The notes: generated by a model from the sequence alone, not told the origin. Shown: positions 25,507 through 35,313, counted from the stretch's first letter. The stretch is DNA of 64,000 bases from Haloplanus sp. CK5-1 (GCF_037201915.1 NZ_CP147505.1:248001-312000), one strand, 5' to 3'. Numbers and translations are program-made.

Positions 25507-26970
25507 ATGAGCGAGCGCGAACCGGTCCGACCCGACGGCGGTGCCCCCGAACCCGGCGGGCCGCTCACCGACCGACAACGGACGCGTCTGAAACTGTTCG
25601 TGGCGCTGGTCGTCGTCGGTCTCCTCACCGTCCGCGTCGGCGCGCTCCTGGATCGGGCGTGGGACGCCCGCGGCATCGGCCACGCGGTCGCCTTCGCCCT
25701 GACTGCCCCCCGGTTCGACATCGACTTCGCGGTGCTGTTTCCCTTCGGACTCGTCACGGGGTGGCTGGGGCTGTTCGTCGTCGACCGGACGAAGACCCAC
25801 CAGCGGTGGCCCGCGATACTGGCGTACAGCCTCCTGATCGCGTGGCTCGTGTTCGTCGAAAACCGGTGGCGGGAAGAAGTGAAGTGGGTGGCGTTCTGGT
25901 ACGTCGCCGCAGTCGGCGGCGTCGCGGGGCTGACGACCGGCCTCGCTCCGAAACTGTTCGGGAATAGACGGCGCGAGTTTCCCGCCGCGGCGGTCGGGCT
26001 GTTTCTCGCGGCGACGACCCTGTGTACCGTGGCGTTTCTCGACGTCTACCTGGTGGCGGCCGATCGGGTTCCCGCCGTGGGCGGCCCGGTCGGGCCGGCC
26101 ATCGACGCAGTCTCAGTCGCGGGATTCGTGGTGTTGTTCGGCTGGTTCGTCCTCTACAGTGACTACCGCTCCGTCGCGGTGTTGGGCACGTCCCGCCTCC
26201 GCTGCATCGGGGTGATGGCGGGGCTTCTCAACCACGTCCAGGACGACGAGTACGACGGCGAATCGAAGGTAGGCGGGCCGGCGCTCCTCGACATGAAGCA
26301 GTCGCTCCGCGAACACAACAACGTCGACGGCTTCGGAGCCGACCACGGGCCGCAGTACTTCGAGTTCGTCTACCTGCCCTCCACCCACCCGTCCCGTCTG
26401 ACGTACGTGTCGGCGGTCCCCATCGACATCGGCGACGTCGGCGAAGCGACCATCAAACGCATCGTCGGTCGCGCCGCCGACGCGGACGTCAACCGCGCCA
26501 CCGACGCGCTCCGCCGCGGGCTCCGCCGCGGGCTGTCGTTCGTGGCCGACAACGTCCTCCCCGGGAGTCTCAAACGCCGACTCTCGACGGAGACCGGTCT
26601 GCTGGTCGACAACATCGCCGGCGCGGGCACGCTGGTGTTCGTCACGAGCATCGAGGACTTCGAGGGCTACGGGCCCGACGCCACGCTCGCCGACCTCTCC
26701 CCGCCGGCCGAACTGGAGAAGTTCACCAAACTGTGTACCAAGCTCGGCGGGTCACGTGATCGGGTCATCGTCGTGACCGACGCCCACGAGGTGCTCGACC
26801 TCGACGGCAGGAGCGCGGTGACCGACGACGGGTTCGCCGGCTTCGTCCGTGGCCAGTTACTCGACGTCGGCCGCGAGTACACCGTCGTTCCGGTGACCTG
26901 GGACGGGGACCACGCCGGCGACGGACTGGTCGCGGGCGTGTCGGCGCTTCGGCGCGCGCTCGACGCCTGA
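25507..26970 (+). CDS. Six-TM protein with degenerate P-loop GTPase-like C-terminus
   Basis: This 487-aa protein starts directly after the TubL1 stop. About six helices occupy residues 27-215. A charged link (YSDYRSVAVLGTSRLR) then aligns with the start of the GTPase domain in the gene at 27150 (MDKDVLLLGPDRAGKT), but the GKT of the P-loop is missing. Later strands include VIVVTDAHEV, in the place where GTPases have NKxD. It is probably an inactive GTPase-fold partner anchored in the membrane. I know no named family for it. The fold claim is from motif alignment by eye. Confidence 0.65.
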   Translation: MSEREPVRPDGGAPEPGGPLTDRQRTRLKLFVALVVVGLLTVRVGALLDRAWDARGIGHAVAFALTAPRFDIDFAVLFPFGLVTGWLGLFVVDRTKTHQRWPAILAYSLLIAWLVFVENRWREEVKWVAFWYVAAVGGVAGLTTGLAPKLFGNRRREFPAAAVGLFLAATTLCTVAFLDVYLVAADRVPAVGGPVGPAIDAVSVAGFVVLFGWFVLYSDYRSVAVLGTSRLRCIGVMAGLLNHVQDDEYDGESKVGGPALLDMKQSLREHNNVDGFGADHGPQYFEFVYLPSTHPSRLTYVSAVPIDIGDVGEATIKRIVGRAADADVNRATDALRRGLRRGLSFVADNVLPGSLKRRLSTETGLLVDNIAGAGTLVFVTSIEDFEGYGPDATLADLSPPAELEKFTKLCTKLGGSRDRVIVVTDAHEVLDLDGRSAVTDDGFAGFVRGQLLDVGREYTVVPVTWDGDHAGDGLVAGVSALRRALDA

Positions 26971-27149
26971 GCACCGACGCCGCCGGATCCGCGTACGAGT
27001 CGGCCCCACACCCGACGCCCGTCGAGGCCCCGAAGCCAGCCATCCTGACACGTCAATGAAATTTTATCACGTCGGTAACACGTGTCCTACTCGCCGGACC
27101 AAACAGTGTAAGGTTTTATTACGTCATCGCAGGGACACAGTACTGTCAG

Positions 27150-28937
27150 ATGTCTGCGAACGAACCGGAGTTCTGGAAATTAATCAGACAGCGGCTGCGA
27201 CAGTTCGTCTTCTACAATCAGGACGACCTCTCCACACTGTTGGTGAGGCTGTTCGCCGTCGTGACGACGACGGTCATCCTGACGTACGCGTGGTCGCTCG
27301 GCTGGCCGAGGGGGTTGACCTGGCACGTGATGTACGGAATCGAGGCGGCGATTCCCGGTCCGCCGGGCCCAGTGTTCGTGGCACCGCTCGGGTTCCTGGT
27401 CGGTCTCGCCTCGCTCTTCGGGCTCGACGCCTACAAGCGCATCCAGGGACTCCTGTTGCTCCCTCCCGCGCTGATCGCGATGTTCGTCGTCATCCGCGGA
27501 CTCGACCGCCTCGATATCGTCTGGAGTCCTACGACCATCGGCGTCGGCTTCCTCTTTTTCCTCGTGGGACTCGGGTTCGGCAGTTTCGACATCCTCCGCT
27601 CGGGCGAACGCGAGTTGAAGCGGGGCTTTCACCGACTCATCGCCGTGGTCGGTCTCGTCTCGTTTTGGGGTATCATCGAGGCGACGGTCGACTACCCGCC
27701 GCCGATCGTCCGCCCGACCAACCCGGGGGGCGAAGGGGCACCGCCGCTCATCGTCGCCGAGAACCCGATCGTCAGCCTCGTCACCGAGACCAGTTTCGGA
27801 AGCACACTCCCCACGTCGGCGCCAGCGGGGGTGTTCTACCTGATCATGCTGGGGGGCCTCGTCTGGGCGCTCTGGGACTTCACCGAGTACGAGATGGACA
27901 AGGACGTCCTCCTCCTCGGCCCCGACCGCGCCGGCAAGACGTGGTTCATGGGCGGTGCGGGACACTGCCTCGTGGAGCAGGCACGGATGGACAGCACCTT
28001 CCAAGACCCGGACTGCAACGGCCCACTGCACACCTACAGGAGGCCGTTCGCCCGTGACGAGTTCGACGACCCGCTGCTGGAGGCAAACAACCACGGGGAG
28101 TTCAACTTCTTCAGTTTCAAGTACGAACACGGCGTGCTCCCGAAGCGACGCCTCCGCGTCCAGACCGTCGACTACGCGGGGGAGTTCATCTCCGAGGTCA
28201 ACCTGAACAACCCGTGGGTGGCGTTCGACCAGTCCTGGGCGAACAAGGACGACATCGAACCCGGCGAATTCCCCGACTTCGGGACGCTCACCCAACTTAA
28301 AAAGTCGACACAATTGAATATCTCGCCAGACGACAAGGACGCCGACACCATCTATCCCGAGGACATCCCGCCGCTCCTCTCGGCGATGATCGCCGAGTAC
28401 GACGCCATCGCGTTCATCGTCCCGGCAGACGAACTCGTGGGCGACCTGGACGACGACGACCTCCCGGACCATCTGGAGAAGAGTGCGTTGGAAAGCAGAC
28501 TAAGCAGTCGTGAAACCTACGCGAATCCGGAGGACGTCCCATTCAACGAGAACACGTACGCGTTCTTCGAGGTGTACAAGGAAGTGATCCAGCAGTACGG
28601 GGACGAGAAGGATCTGTTTTTCACCGTGACGATGGCGGACGCCTTCCTCAAGACGTTCCGCGACGAAACCACCCACCAGGATCCGAAGGGCAACCCGAAC
28701 TGGGACCAGTTCCGTCGGCACGTCTACGACAAAATCGAGGACCAGCGGTCGGACATCGACTTTATGTCCGAACCCATGGCCGAGAACTACGAGAACTACT
28801 ATCCGGTGTACTTCGAGCCCAAGGACCCGCCGGGCTATACGACCCCCGGGGGAGAGTTCAGGCCCTACATGGACTGGGACGACGACTACCTGTCGCTTCG
28901 GGGACTGCAGTTCCTGTTCAAGCGGATGGGGAGGTAA
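27150..28937 (+). CDS. Membrane-anchored P-loop GTPase-like protein
   Basis: This 595-aa protein has about five or six hydrophobic helices within residues 30-250. The cytoplasmic domain begins VLLLGPDRAGKTWFMGG, a complete Walker A (about 257-264). A second motif, TVDYAGEF (about 340), fits the DxxG switch II of GTPases. IAFIVPADEL and FFTVTMADAF lie where guanine-specificity strands are expected. The arrangement resembles transmembrane or double-GTPase-type proteins of bacterial and archaeal signalling systems. It has its own promoter (TTTTATTA about 30 bp upstream) and ends 3 bp before the next gene. Confidence 0.75.
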   Translation: MSANEPEFWKLIRQRLRQFVFYNQDDLSTLLVRLFAVVTTTVILTYAWSLGWPRGLTWHVMYGIEAAIPGPPGPVFVAPLGFLVGLASLFGLDAYKRIQGLLLLPPALIAMFVVIRGLDRLDIVWSPTTIGVGFLFFLVGLGFGSFDILRSGERELKRGFHRLIAVVGLVSFWGIIEATVDYPPPIVRPTNPGGEGAPPLIVAENPIVSLVTETSFGSTLPTSAPAGVFYLIMLGGLVWALWDFTEYEMDKDVLLLGPDRAGKTWFMGGAGHCLVEQARMDSTFQDPDCNGPLHTYRRPFARDEFDDPLLEANNHGEFNFFSFKYEHGVLPKRRLRVQTVDYAGEFISEVNLNNPWVAFDQSWANKDDIEPGEFPDFGTLTQLKKSTQLNISPDDKDADTIYPEDIPPLLSAMIAEYDAIAFIVPADELVGDLDDDDLPDHLEKSALESRLSSRETYANPEDVPFNENTYAFFEVYKEVIQQYGDEKDLFFTVTMADAFLKTFRDETTHQDPKGNPNWDQFRRHVYDKIEDQRSDIDFMSEPMAENYENYYPVYFEPKDPPGYTTPGGEFRPYMDWDDDYLSLRGLQFLFKRMGR

Positions 28938-28940
28938 CAG

Positions 28941-31847
28941 ATGTTCTACGTGTTCGACAACGGCGGCGAGATGCGGTACCCCCCGGGTGGGTTGCGGGAG
29001 GCAGAACCCGACGGGTACAGCCAGCGCAGTCGGGAACTGTGGGACGCCGGCTTCTACTTCCACTACGACGGGGGCCGAAACCACGTCGCCTGCTACTTCA
29101 AGGGCGCGATCGGTTCCGGTCAGCAGTTGGTGAACAACCAGTTCTACGGCGTCTACTACGGCGACGGGACGGACCACGACCTGCTGGCAGCCTTCGAGGA
29201 CGAACTCGAATCGGCGTTCGACAGCCAGGGGTGGCGGACGTCGGACTCGGACATGGGGACCGCCGCCATCTACGCGAATCTCACGAGCGTCCAACCCGTC
29301 GATCTGGCCGTCGACCAGGAGTTGCTGCGGGCCGCCACGTCCGACGAGTCGGAGACTGCGGACGGGCCGATCCAACTCGGCGCCCCCGACTTCACGAGTT
29401 CGCTCCGGGTCTGTAAGCGACTGATCGCCGACCTCGAAGACGCCCGGGTGACGATCTGCTCGGCCGGCGCGAGCGAGACGCTCCCCGACACGGACGTCGT
29501 GGTCATCCCCGAGGCCACGGACGAGCCGGGGGCGCCGGCCCGCGGAACGAAAGTGGAGATGCAAAAAAAGGAGTTGAGACGGCGTATCACGGAGACGAAG
29601 GCGGATCTCGAAGACTTCGTCGAGGGGGAGCAGGCCCGAGCGCGGGCGCTCGTCGAGTCGATCGAATCGGGGTTCCTCGATCCGACCGTCCCGGACGTCG
29701 AGAGCCTCGGATACCGGCTCGACACCCCGGCCCGAAAGGCCGAGAAGGAGTCGAGGGACACGACCTTCTACACGGGCCTCGGCGGGATCCTCGGCACCGT
29801 CCTCACGGTCGTCGCCCTCTGGTACGTCGGCGTCGTGGGGAGGCTCGTCGAGTCCCTGAGTTCGGAGGTCACCTTCCAGTTGGGCCTCGTCCCGGGAGTC
29901 GAACCGCCGGCGTTTGCCACCACCCCTATCGGGAGCTGGCAGATCGTCGGCGTGTGTCTGGTCGTCATCGGCCTGATGGCCGGCTGGGGACACACCGACA
30001 GGATCGTCGCCGAACTCCGGACGTGGATCTCGGGCGGAGACGGGACCGACGCGGGGTCGGTCGACGGCGCGAACGAAGCCGCGAAGTCGCTGGTGGCTGA
30101 CTTGGAGGAGATACTGAACCACCCGGCTACCGAGCGAAGCGAGTTCTCCGACGTCCCCGACGGGATATTCGAAGGGGAGGTACACCTGAACGTGTACGAC
30201 GACGCCGACTACCGCTCGAGTACCCGGAATACCCTCGTACTCTCGATGCTCAAAGGCATCGGCGCCGTCGGCGTTGTCGGCGTCCTGTTCGCCGGCGTAG
30301 CGTGGGTCGCGAGCCAGTACTGGCAGCCCTCCCTCAGCGTCCTCGTCGGGCTCGCTATCGGGTCCGTCCTCCTCCGCCTGCCGCGCGCCGCCACGACGGT
30401 GGCCCCGCTGCTGTTCAAGGCCGCCCGGTCGGGCTCGCTCCCCGACCGGCGCGCGAGTGCGGTCGGTGGAGCGCTACTGCTCGGTGGGTGGTCCGTCAGC
30501 CAGGCCGGCGCGGTGGCGTGGCAGCGAGGATCCGGCCTCCCGTATCACCTCGTCAGCGGCATCGGCGGAGAGCTCCCGGGCCGGGTCGTGGGGCCGGCAG
30601 CCGGCGTCGAAGTGCTCTTTTTCGGCGTCGTCGGGGGCGCCCTCGCCGCGCTCGGCGTCGCGGCGTGGCGGTCGCCGGAACCGCTGGTCCAGCGCGCGCT
30701 CCTCGCGGCGACGGTCGTCGGACTCGTCAACCTCTGGTTGAGCGTCGACTTCGTCTCGGCGTGGGGCTGGTTGGCCGGGGTCGCGAGTGGTATCGGCGTC
30801 GCGGCCGCGGCCACGTGGCGAGGGGTGTCCCCCGACCGACTGACGCGCGGCGTCGGAGGGTTGTACGGCGTGGTCGTCGTGGTCGTCGGCCTCGAAAGCC
30901 AGCTGCAATACCAGTCGCCGCTGGTGTACGACGCGTCGGCCGGCGGCTTCGTAGGCGGGACCCCGTCTTTTGCGGGGTACGCGTACTCGCTGAGCGCCTC
31001 CCGGGTCGCCCTGACGCTCGTCCACATCGCCATCGCCGCCGCCGTCCTGTACGTGCTCTGGACGGAAGTCTTCGGCAGCGACCGCACCGAGGTCATGGTG
31101 GTCGGTCCCGATGGAGACGCCCAGATTCGCCACATGTCGCTGCTGTTCGGGCACTTCCTCACCGACGTAGACGGCGACGAGCCGGAACCGAACGACGCGA
31201 TGAAACGGATTCGGAAGCGGGACGACGGCGGCGGGACGACGCCCATGGAGGAAATCCTCGATACTGACGGCGTACTGCCGGCGTCGTTCACCGTCGACTC
31301 GTCCAACCTGCTCGTGTGGACGCCGCTGACCTCGGGGACGGTCCTCAGCGACGAGGTGTTCACGCGGCTCGACCGGAAGCTCAACAGCCGGACCAACCTC
31401 ACCGAGGATACAGTCAGGGGTGCGCCACAGTACGTCGAACTGGCGATTTCGTTACAGGAGACGGACGTACTCGTCTTGCTGTTCCCGGCCGACGACGACG
31501 ACGACGAGCGACGGCAGAAGTACCTGAACGACTGCTATAAGTTGCTGGAGCAGTTCCGCGACGAAGAACTGACGACCATCGGCGTCATCACGGGAGCCGA
31601 CCACCTGATCGATGGCGTCGCAACCGAGCAGTGGGAGAATTTCCGCGAGGTGGCGACCGAGGAGGCATTCGAAGGCTACTCCCAAGAACGGCGGGAGATA
31701 CTGCTCTCGTACCTGGACAACGCGGACCGCGGCGTCCTGCTTCCGGTGGTCGAGACGATGGACGGGGAGATCGAGGGTCTGGACCGGGCGGTCGGATACT
31801 TCGACGGTTCGGGCGGAGGATCGACCGACGTGATGGATCGGCTGTGA
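28941..31847 (+). CDS. Large multi-TM protein with degenerate GTPase-like C-terminus
   Basis: This 968-aa protein begins with a soluble domain of about 150 residues (FYVFDNGGEMRYPPGG..., aromatic and Gly-rich), then an acidic helical linker (about 200-260). Two helices follow near 275-360 and a cluster of about nine helices covers 430-710. The C-terminal domain starts RTEVMVVGPDGDAQI, aligned with the P-loop start of the preceding gene but without GK[ST]. It ends with TIGVITGADHLIDG, like a G4 strand. It is probably the third, catalytically inactive partner of the membrane trio. It converges on the CAP gene with 16 bp between stops. Confidence 0.65.
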   Translation: MFYVFDNGGEMRYPPGGLREAEPDGYSQRSRELWDAGFYFHYDGGRNHVACYFKGAIGSGQQLVNNQFYGVYYGDGTDHDLLAAFEDELESAFDSQGWRTSDSDMGTAAIYANLTSVQPVDLAVDQELLRAATSDESETADGPIQLGAPDFTSSLRVCKRLIADLEDARVTICSAGASETLPDTDVVVIPEATDEPGAPARGTKVEMQKKELRRRITETKADLEDFVEGEQARARALVESIESGFLDPTVPDVESLGYRLDTPARKAEKESRDTTFYTGLGGILGTVLTVVALWYVGVVGRLVESLSSEVTFQLGLVPGVEPPAFATTPIGSWQIVGVCLVVIGLMAGWGHTDRIVAELRTWISGGDGTDAGSVDGANEAAKSLVADLEEILNHPATERSEFSDVPDGIFEGEVHLNVYDDADYRSSTRNTLVLSMLKGIGAVGVVGVLFAGVAWVASQYWQPSLSVLVGLAIGSVLLRLPRAATTVAPLLFKAARSGSLPDRRASAVGGALLLGGWSVSQAGAVAWQRGSGLPYHLVSGIGGELPGRVVGPAAGVEVLFFGVVGGALAALGVAAWRSPEPLVQRALLAATVVGLVNLWLSVDFVSAWGWLAGVASGIGVAAAATWRGVSPDRLTRGVGGLYGVVVVVVGLESQLQYQSPLVYDASAGGFVGGTPSFAGYAYSLSASRVALTLVHIAIAAAVLYVLWTEVFGSDRTEVMVVGPDGDAQIRHMSLLFGHFLTDVDGDEPEPNDAMKRIRKRDDGGGTTPMEEILDTDGVLPASFTVDSSNLLVWTPLTSGTVLSDEVFTRLDRKLNSRTNLTEDTVRGAPQYVELAISLQETDVLVLLFPADDDDDERRQKYLNDCYKLLEQFRDEELTTIGVITGADHLIDGVATEQWENFREVATEEAFEGYSQERREILLSYLDNADRGVLLPVVETMDGEIEGLDRAVGYFDGSGGGSTDVMDRL

Positions 31848-31863
31848 GCCGGGCGTCCCGGCG

Positions 31864-32736
31864 TCAGTAGAAGTTCTGTGTCGTGTACATCGCTCCTTCG
31901 GGCGTGATGTAGACGCCGATGCCCTCCTTCGCGAATCGGTCCCGGAGGATGTTCTCCCGGTGGCCCTTCGAGTTCATCCACCCCTCGACCACCGACCGGG
32001 CGGCCTCACGAACCGATGCGCCGTGGTCGGGGTGTGTGAGGGCGATGTTCTCGCCGCTGCTCCGGTCGTCGTGCTCGAACCTACGGTATCGGTCGCCGGC
32101 GTCGTCGCCGTCGGGGGAGGTGTGGGAGAAGAAGTCACGCTCGGCCATGTCCCGGCTGTGCTGGAGGGCGATGGCGCTCAGGTGGTGACTGTATTCGAGC
32201 GTCCCGAGGCCGTGATCGGTCCGTCGTCGGTTCGTCGCCTCGTGGACCGTGCGCTCGACGGCCGTCCGGTCCGCCGAGAGGCTCAGGTCTACCGGGATGT
32301 CGACCCGATCGCGGTCGACCGCTGCTCCGCAGTCGAGACAGGAATCCGGTGGGGCGACGCGACTGCCACACTCGCCACACGTCCACTGCCCGCCGAGGTG
32401 GATGATGGGTGCCTCACAGCCCGGGTGGTGGCCGCGAACCGTCGATGTCCCGCAGTTCTTGCACTCGGTCCGACCGACGGTGACCGTCAATCCAGCCCGC
32501 TGGCCGCTCGTCGACTCGCCGGGGTCGTGACCCGGGTCGTCGGTCCGCTCCTCCTGTCCGGTCAGGTCGTCGACCCAGTCGGAGCCGCCGCCGCCCGAGC
32601 CACCCGAGCCACCCGAACCGCCCGAGCCGTCGTCCCCCTGGTCGTCCTCCGCCTCCTCGGCCCAGTCCGGCAGGTCGTCGCTCAACACCCGACGGAACAG
32701 CGCCGTTCGCTCGACGTCGTCGCCACGTTCTGCCAT
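31864..32736 (-). CDS. CAP (SCP/PR-1) domain protein with zinc ribbons, no signal peptide
   Basis: This 290-aa protein has an acidic N-terminus, a Gly/Ser linker (about 38-51) and two zinc-ribbon-like modules (CKNCG...HHPGC and CGECG...CLDCG, about 92-137). A CAP domain follows with HSRDMAERDFFSHTSPDG, GENIA and GWMNSKGHRENIL. CAP proteins are normally secreted. This one has no Sec or Tat signal and cytoplasmic-type zinc ribbons. It is the distal gene of the kinase/phosphatase/vWA operon, so an intracellular role in that system is likely. Confidence 0.85.
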   Translation of the reverse strand: MAERGDDVERTALFRRVLSDDLPDWAEEAEDDQGDDGSGGSGGSGGSGGGGSDWVDDLTGQEERTDDPGHDPGESTSGQRAGLTVTVGRTECKNCGTSTVRGHHPGCEAPIIHLGGQWTCGECGSRVAPPDSCLDCGAAVDRDRVDIPVDLSLSADRTAVERTVHEATNRRRTDHGLGTLEYSHHLSAIALQHSRDMAERDFFSHTSPDGDDAGDRYRRFEHDDRSSGENIALTHPDHGASVREAARSVVEGWMNSKGHRENILRDRFAKEGIGVYITPEGAMYTTQNFY

Positions 32737-32866
32737 CGTCCGTGTCCCTGTCCCGCCGGCCCCTTACGCTTGTCCCCCTCGGCCCGAGCCGCCACGCCGT
32801 CAGCGAAGTGTGTCGGCGACGGCCGAACCGACGTCGCCGGTCCACCTCGTCGGGTAACTGGTGGCG

Positions 32867-33814
32867 TCAGTACGGCGGCAAATCGTCAGACCCATCGTCC
32901 GGTTCCAGGAGGCCGGCCGCCCGACGGAGAGCCACGATCCAGTCGTCCGGCGACGGTCGTATCCACCCGCACGCCTTTCCGTCGAAGCAGTCGGCGAACA
33001 GGTCTCGGACGTTCTCCGGGAGTCGGTCGTAGTCGGGTGCGTCGTCGTGTGGTTCCACCTCGTCCGGTTCGGGGTCCTCGTAGGGGAACGGGTTGTTCTC
33101 TATCATGTCGGCGAAGCCGCCACTTTGGGCCCATCTACCCTGCGCCTGAAACGGGTGAAAGCCCTCCATCAGCAACTGGAAGATGTGGACGCCGAGGCCG
33201 AATCGGTCAGCCTCGCGGGCCGCGTCGAGCGAGTCACCGCGCCCCTCCAGGGGCGCGTACCGCGGGAGGTAGGTGTCGCCGCCGTACGCGCCGTCCTCAC
33301 CGCTGATGTGGAAGGCGTCGCAGTCGATGAGCGTGACGTAGCGGTCGTCGACGAGGATGTCACCGTGGTTCAGGTCGCCGATCGCGTGGTCTTGCTCGTG
33401 GATAGCGTCGACCACGATAGCCAAGTTGTGCGCCGTCGCGTATCGTCTCTCGGGGTCGCTGTCCGCCCATCTCAGATCTTCGCGAGCGTACCGATGGGCG
33501 TCCTTGTATTGGTCGAGGTCCACGCGGGGCATGGTGTAGCCCAGGAACGACCCGGACCGATCCTCGACGACTCCGGTCGGCCAGACGATCGACCGGACAT
33601 CGCTCTGGAGGTGGGTCGTATCGGTCGGCGGGTTCGCGATCATCGCCCGCACTTTGTCGGCCTTCTCGGACCGCCGCTCTTCCTCGAACACCTTCACGAC
33701 CTCGTCCGAACCGGGGAGCGCGTAGACCGATCCCTCCACCCCAATCCCCAGCCGTTCACCCAGTGTCGCCTCCTCGGAGCCGACGACGACGTGGTCCCCC
33801 TCGAAGTCAGTCAT
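32867..33814 (-). CDS. TerY-P-type Ser/Thr kinase paralogue A (short, N-to-D in catalytic loop)
   Basis: This 315-aa protein is a kinase domain only. It begins DFEGDHVV, like its paralogues, with a Gly-rich loop GIGVEGSVY and Lys41 (VVKVF) as the VAIK lysine. The catalytic loop reads GDLNHGDIL: Asp147 is kept but the Mg-binding Asn is Asp152. The DFG position is Asp164 in LIDCDAF. The C-terminus stops soon after the kinase lobe, with no tail or TM helix. It is a member of the family of kinases linked to TerY-like vWA proteins and PP2C phosphatases. Activity is uncertain. Confidence 0.8.
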   Translation of the reverse strand: MTDFEGDHVVVGSEEATLGERLGIGVEGSVYALPGSDEVVKVFEEERRSEKADKVRAMIANPPTDTTHLQSDVRSIVWPTGVVEDRSGSFLGYTMPRVDLDQYKDAHRYAREDLRWADSDPERRYATAHNLAIVVDAIHEQDHAIGDLNHGDILVDDRYVTLIDCDAFHISGEDGAYGGDTYLPRYAPLEGRGDSLDAAREADRFGLGVHIFQLLMEGFHPFQAQGRWAQSGGFADMIENNPFPYEDPEPDEVEPHDDAPDYDRLPENVRDLFADCFDGKACGWIRPSPDDWIVALRRAAGLLEPDDGSDDLPPY

Positions 33815-33869
33815 CGCGGTCCGATTCGTCGGCGTCCGACATATATCCCTCGCCCGCAGCGGGGCGACG

Positions 33870-35162
33870 TCACACCGCTGCGAAGAGCACGTACCCCGCT
33901 AGCAACGCGACGAGTAGGCCGCCGAAGTAGAGCAGCGTTCGTTTCAGTTCCGAGACGACGGTTCCCGCAACCTCGGACCGTCGGCTCCGTCGTGACGTCG
34001 TCACCGGTGGATCGCTCGTCTTCGATCCACCGCCGCCACCGCCACCACCGCCGGCAGGGGGTCGGGGACGCGTGTCTCGGCCCGACCCGCTGCCACCGCC
34101 ACCACCGCCGGCACTGCCACCGCCACCACCGCCGGCACTGCCACCGCCGCCACCGCCGGCTGGGGGTCGGGGTCGCGTGTCTCGGTCCGATCCGCCGGAC
34201 TGCGTCTCGGTTTCCGCCGTCGTGGTCGAGTCGTCGTCGGTGAGCCCGGTCACCGTTTTGAGCGTGCGGGTCCACTCGCTGGCCTTGGGGCGGGCTATCG
34301 GATGCTCCTTTCCGGCGTGGAAGCACTTGTCGAACAGTTCCCGGATGTCCGCCGGGAGTTCGTCGTAGTCGGGTGAGTGGTCGTGTGGCTCCAACCCCTC
34401 GGGCCGAGGATCCGTGTACAGGAACCGGTTCCCCTCTATCATGTCGCCGAAGTCACCGGTCGTTGCTGCGGGACCCTGTGCCTGAAACGGATGGAATCCC
34501 TCCATCAACAGCTGGAAAATGTGGATACCGAGGCCGAACCGGTCACCCTCGCGGACCGCACTCAGCGTCCTCGCCCGTCCCTCGGGGGGCGCGTACCGCG
34601 GGAAGTAGGTGTCGTCGCCGTACGTGTCGTTCGCGCCGCTGATGTGGAAGGCGTCGCAGTCGATGAGCGCGACGTAGCCGCCGTCGACGAGGATGTTCTG
34701 GTGGTTCAGGTCACCGATGGCGTGACCCTGCTTGTGGATGGCCTCGAAGACGAGCGCCACGTTGAGCGCTGTCTTGTACCGCGTTTCCGGTTCGCTGTCC
34801 GACCACTGCATGTCCTCGCGGGCGTACCGCTGGACGTTCTTGTATGCGTCGAGGTCCACGCGGGGCATGGTGTAGCCCAGAAACGCGTCGGTTGAGGGAT
34901 CCTCGACGACCGCCGTCGGCCAGACGATCGACCGAACGTCGCGCTCCCGGTGGGTCGGATCTGTCGGCGGGTTCGCCACCATCGCCTGCACCTTGTCGGC
35001 CTTCTCGACCCGCTTCGTCTCCTCGAATATCTTCACGACCTCGGACTCGATTCCCTGCACTCGGTACACGGCGCCCTCCGCGCCCGTACCGAGTTGTGCG
35101 CCGAGCTGGAGCGTCCCGGCGGGGCCGCGTACCGTCTCCCCCTCGAAGTCATCGGCATTCAT
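33870..35162 (-). CDS. TerY-P-type Ser/Thr kinase paralogue B with Gly-rich stalk and TM anchor
   Basis: This 430-aa protein has a kinase domain (about 1-320) with all key residues: Lys44, catalytic Asp151 and Asn156 in GDLNHQNIL, and Asp168 in LIDCDAF. It is followed by low-complexity stalks of Gly runs punctuated by SAG and RDTRPRPP (about 345-390), then a basic patch and a C-terminal helix (LLYFGGLLVALLAGYVLF). It is therefore a tail-anchored kinase facing the cytoplasm and the most likely fully active member. The Gly stalk is encoded by GCC/ACC-rich repeats in the DNA at about 34030-34165. Confidence 0.85.
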   Translation of the reverse strand: MNADDFEGETVRGPAGTLQLGAQLGTGAEGAVYRVQGIESEVVKIFEETKRVEKADKVQAMVANPPTDPTHRERDVRSIVWPTAVVEDPSTDAFLGYTMPRVDLDAYKNVQRYAREDMQWSDSEPETRYKTALNVALVFEAIHKQGHAIGDLNHQNILVDGGYVALIDCDAFHISGANDTYGDDTYFPRYAPPEGRARTLSAVREGDRFGLGIHIFQLLMEGFHPFQAQGPAATTGDFGDMIEGNRFLYTDPRPEGLEPHDHSPDYDELPADIRELFDKCFHAGKEHPIARPKASEWTRTLKTVTGLTDDDSTTTAETETQSGGSDRDTRPRPPAGGGGGGSAGGGGGGSAGGGGGGSGSGRDTRPRPPAGGGGGGGGGSKTSDPPVTTSRRSRRSEVAGTVVSELKRTLLYFGGLLVALLAGYVLFAAV

Positions 35163-35313
35163 CGGCGAGTACCCCTGCTTCGTCGGTCTCGGACGCCAGA
35201 CGGTCGCCGGAGGTTGGAGACCGGACGACTGGAGGCGTCTCGGCGGACGTGTGGTGTCGCTCCGAACCCACGCGGTCGGGGGCTACACATCACGGCGGCC
35301 ATCGCTCCGGCAT

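Noticed and set aside
34030-34165. Repeated GCC/ACC units suspected as a CRISPR or mini-satellite
   Set aside because: The units are irregular and encode the Gly-rich stalk of kinase B in frame. No spacers exist.
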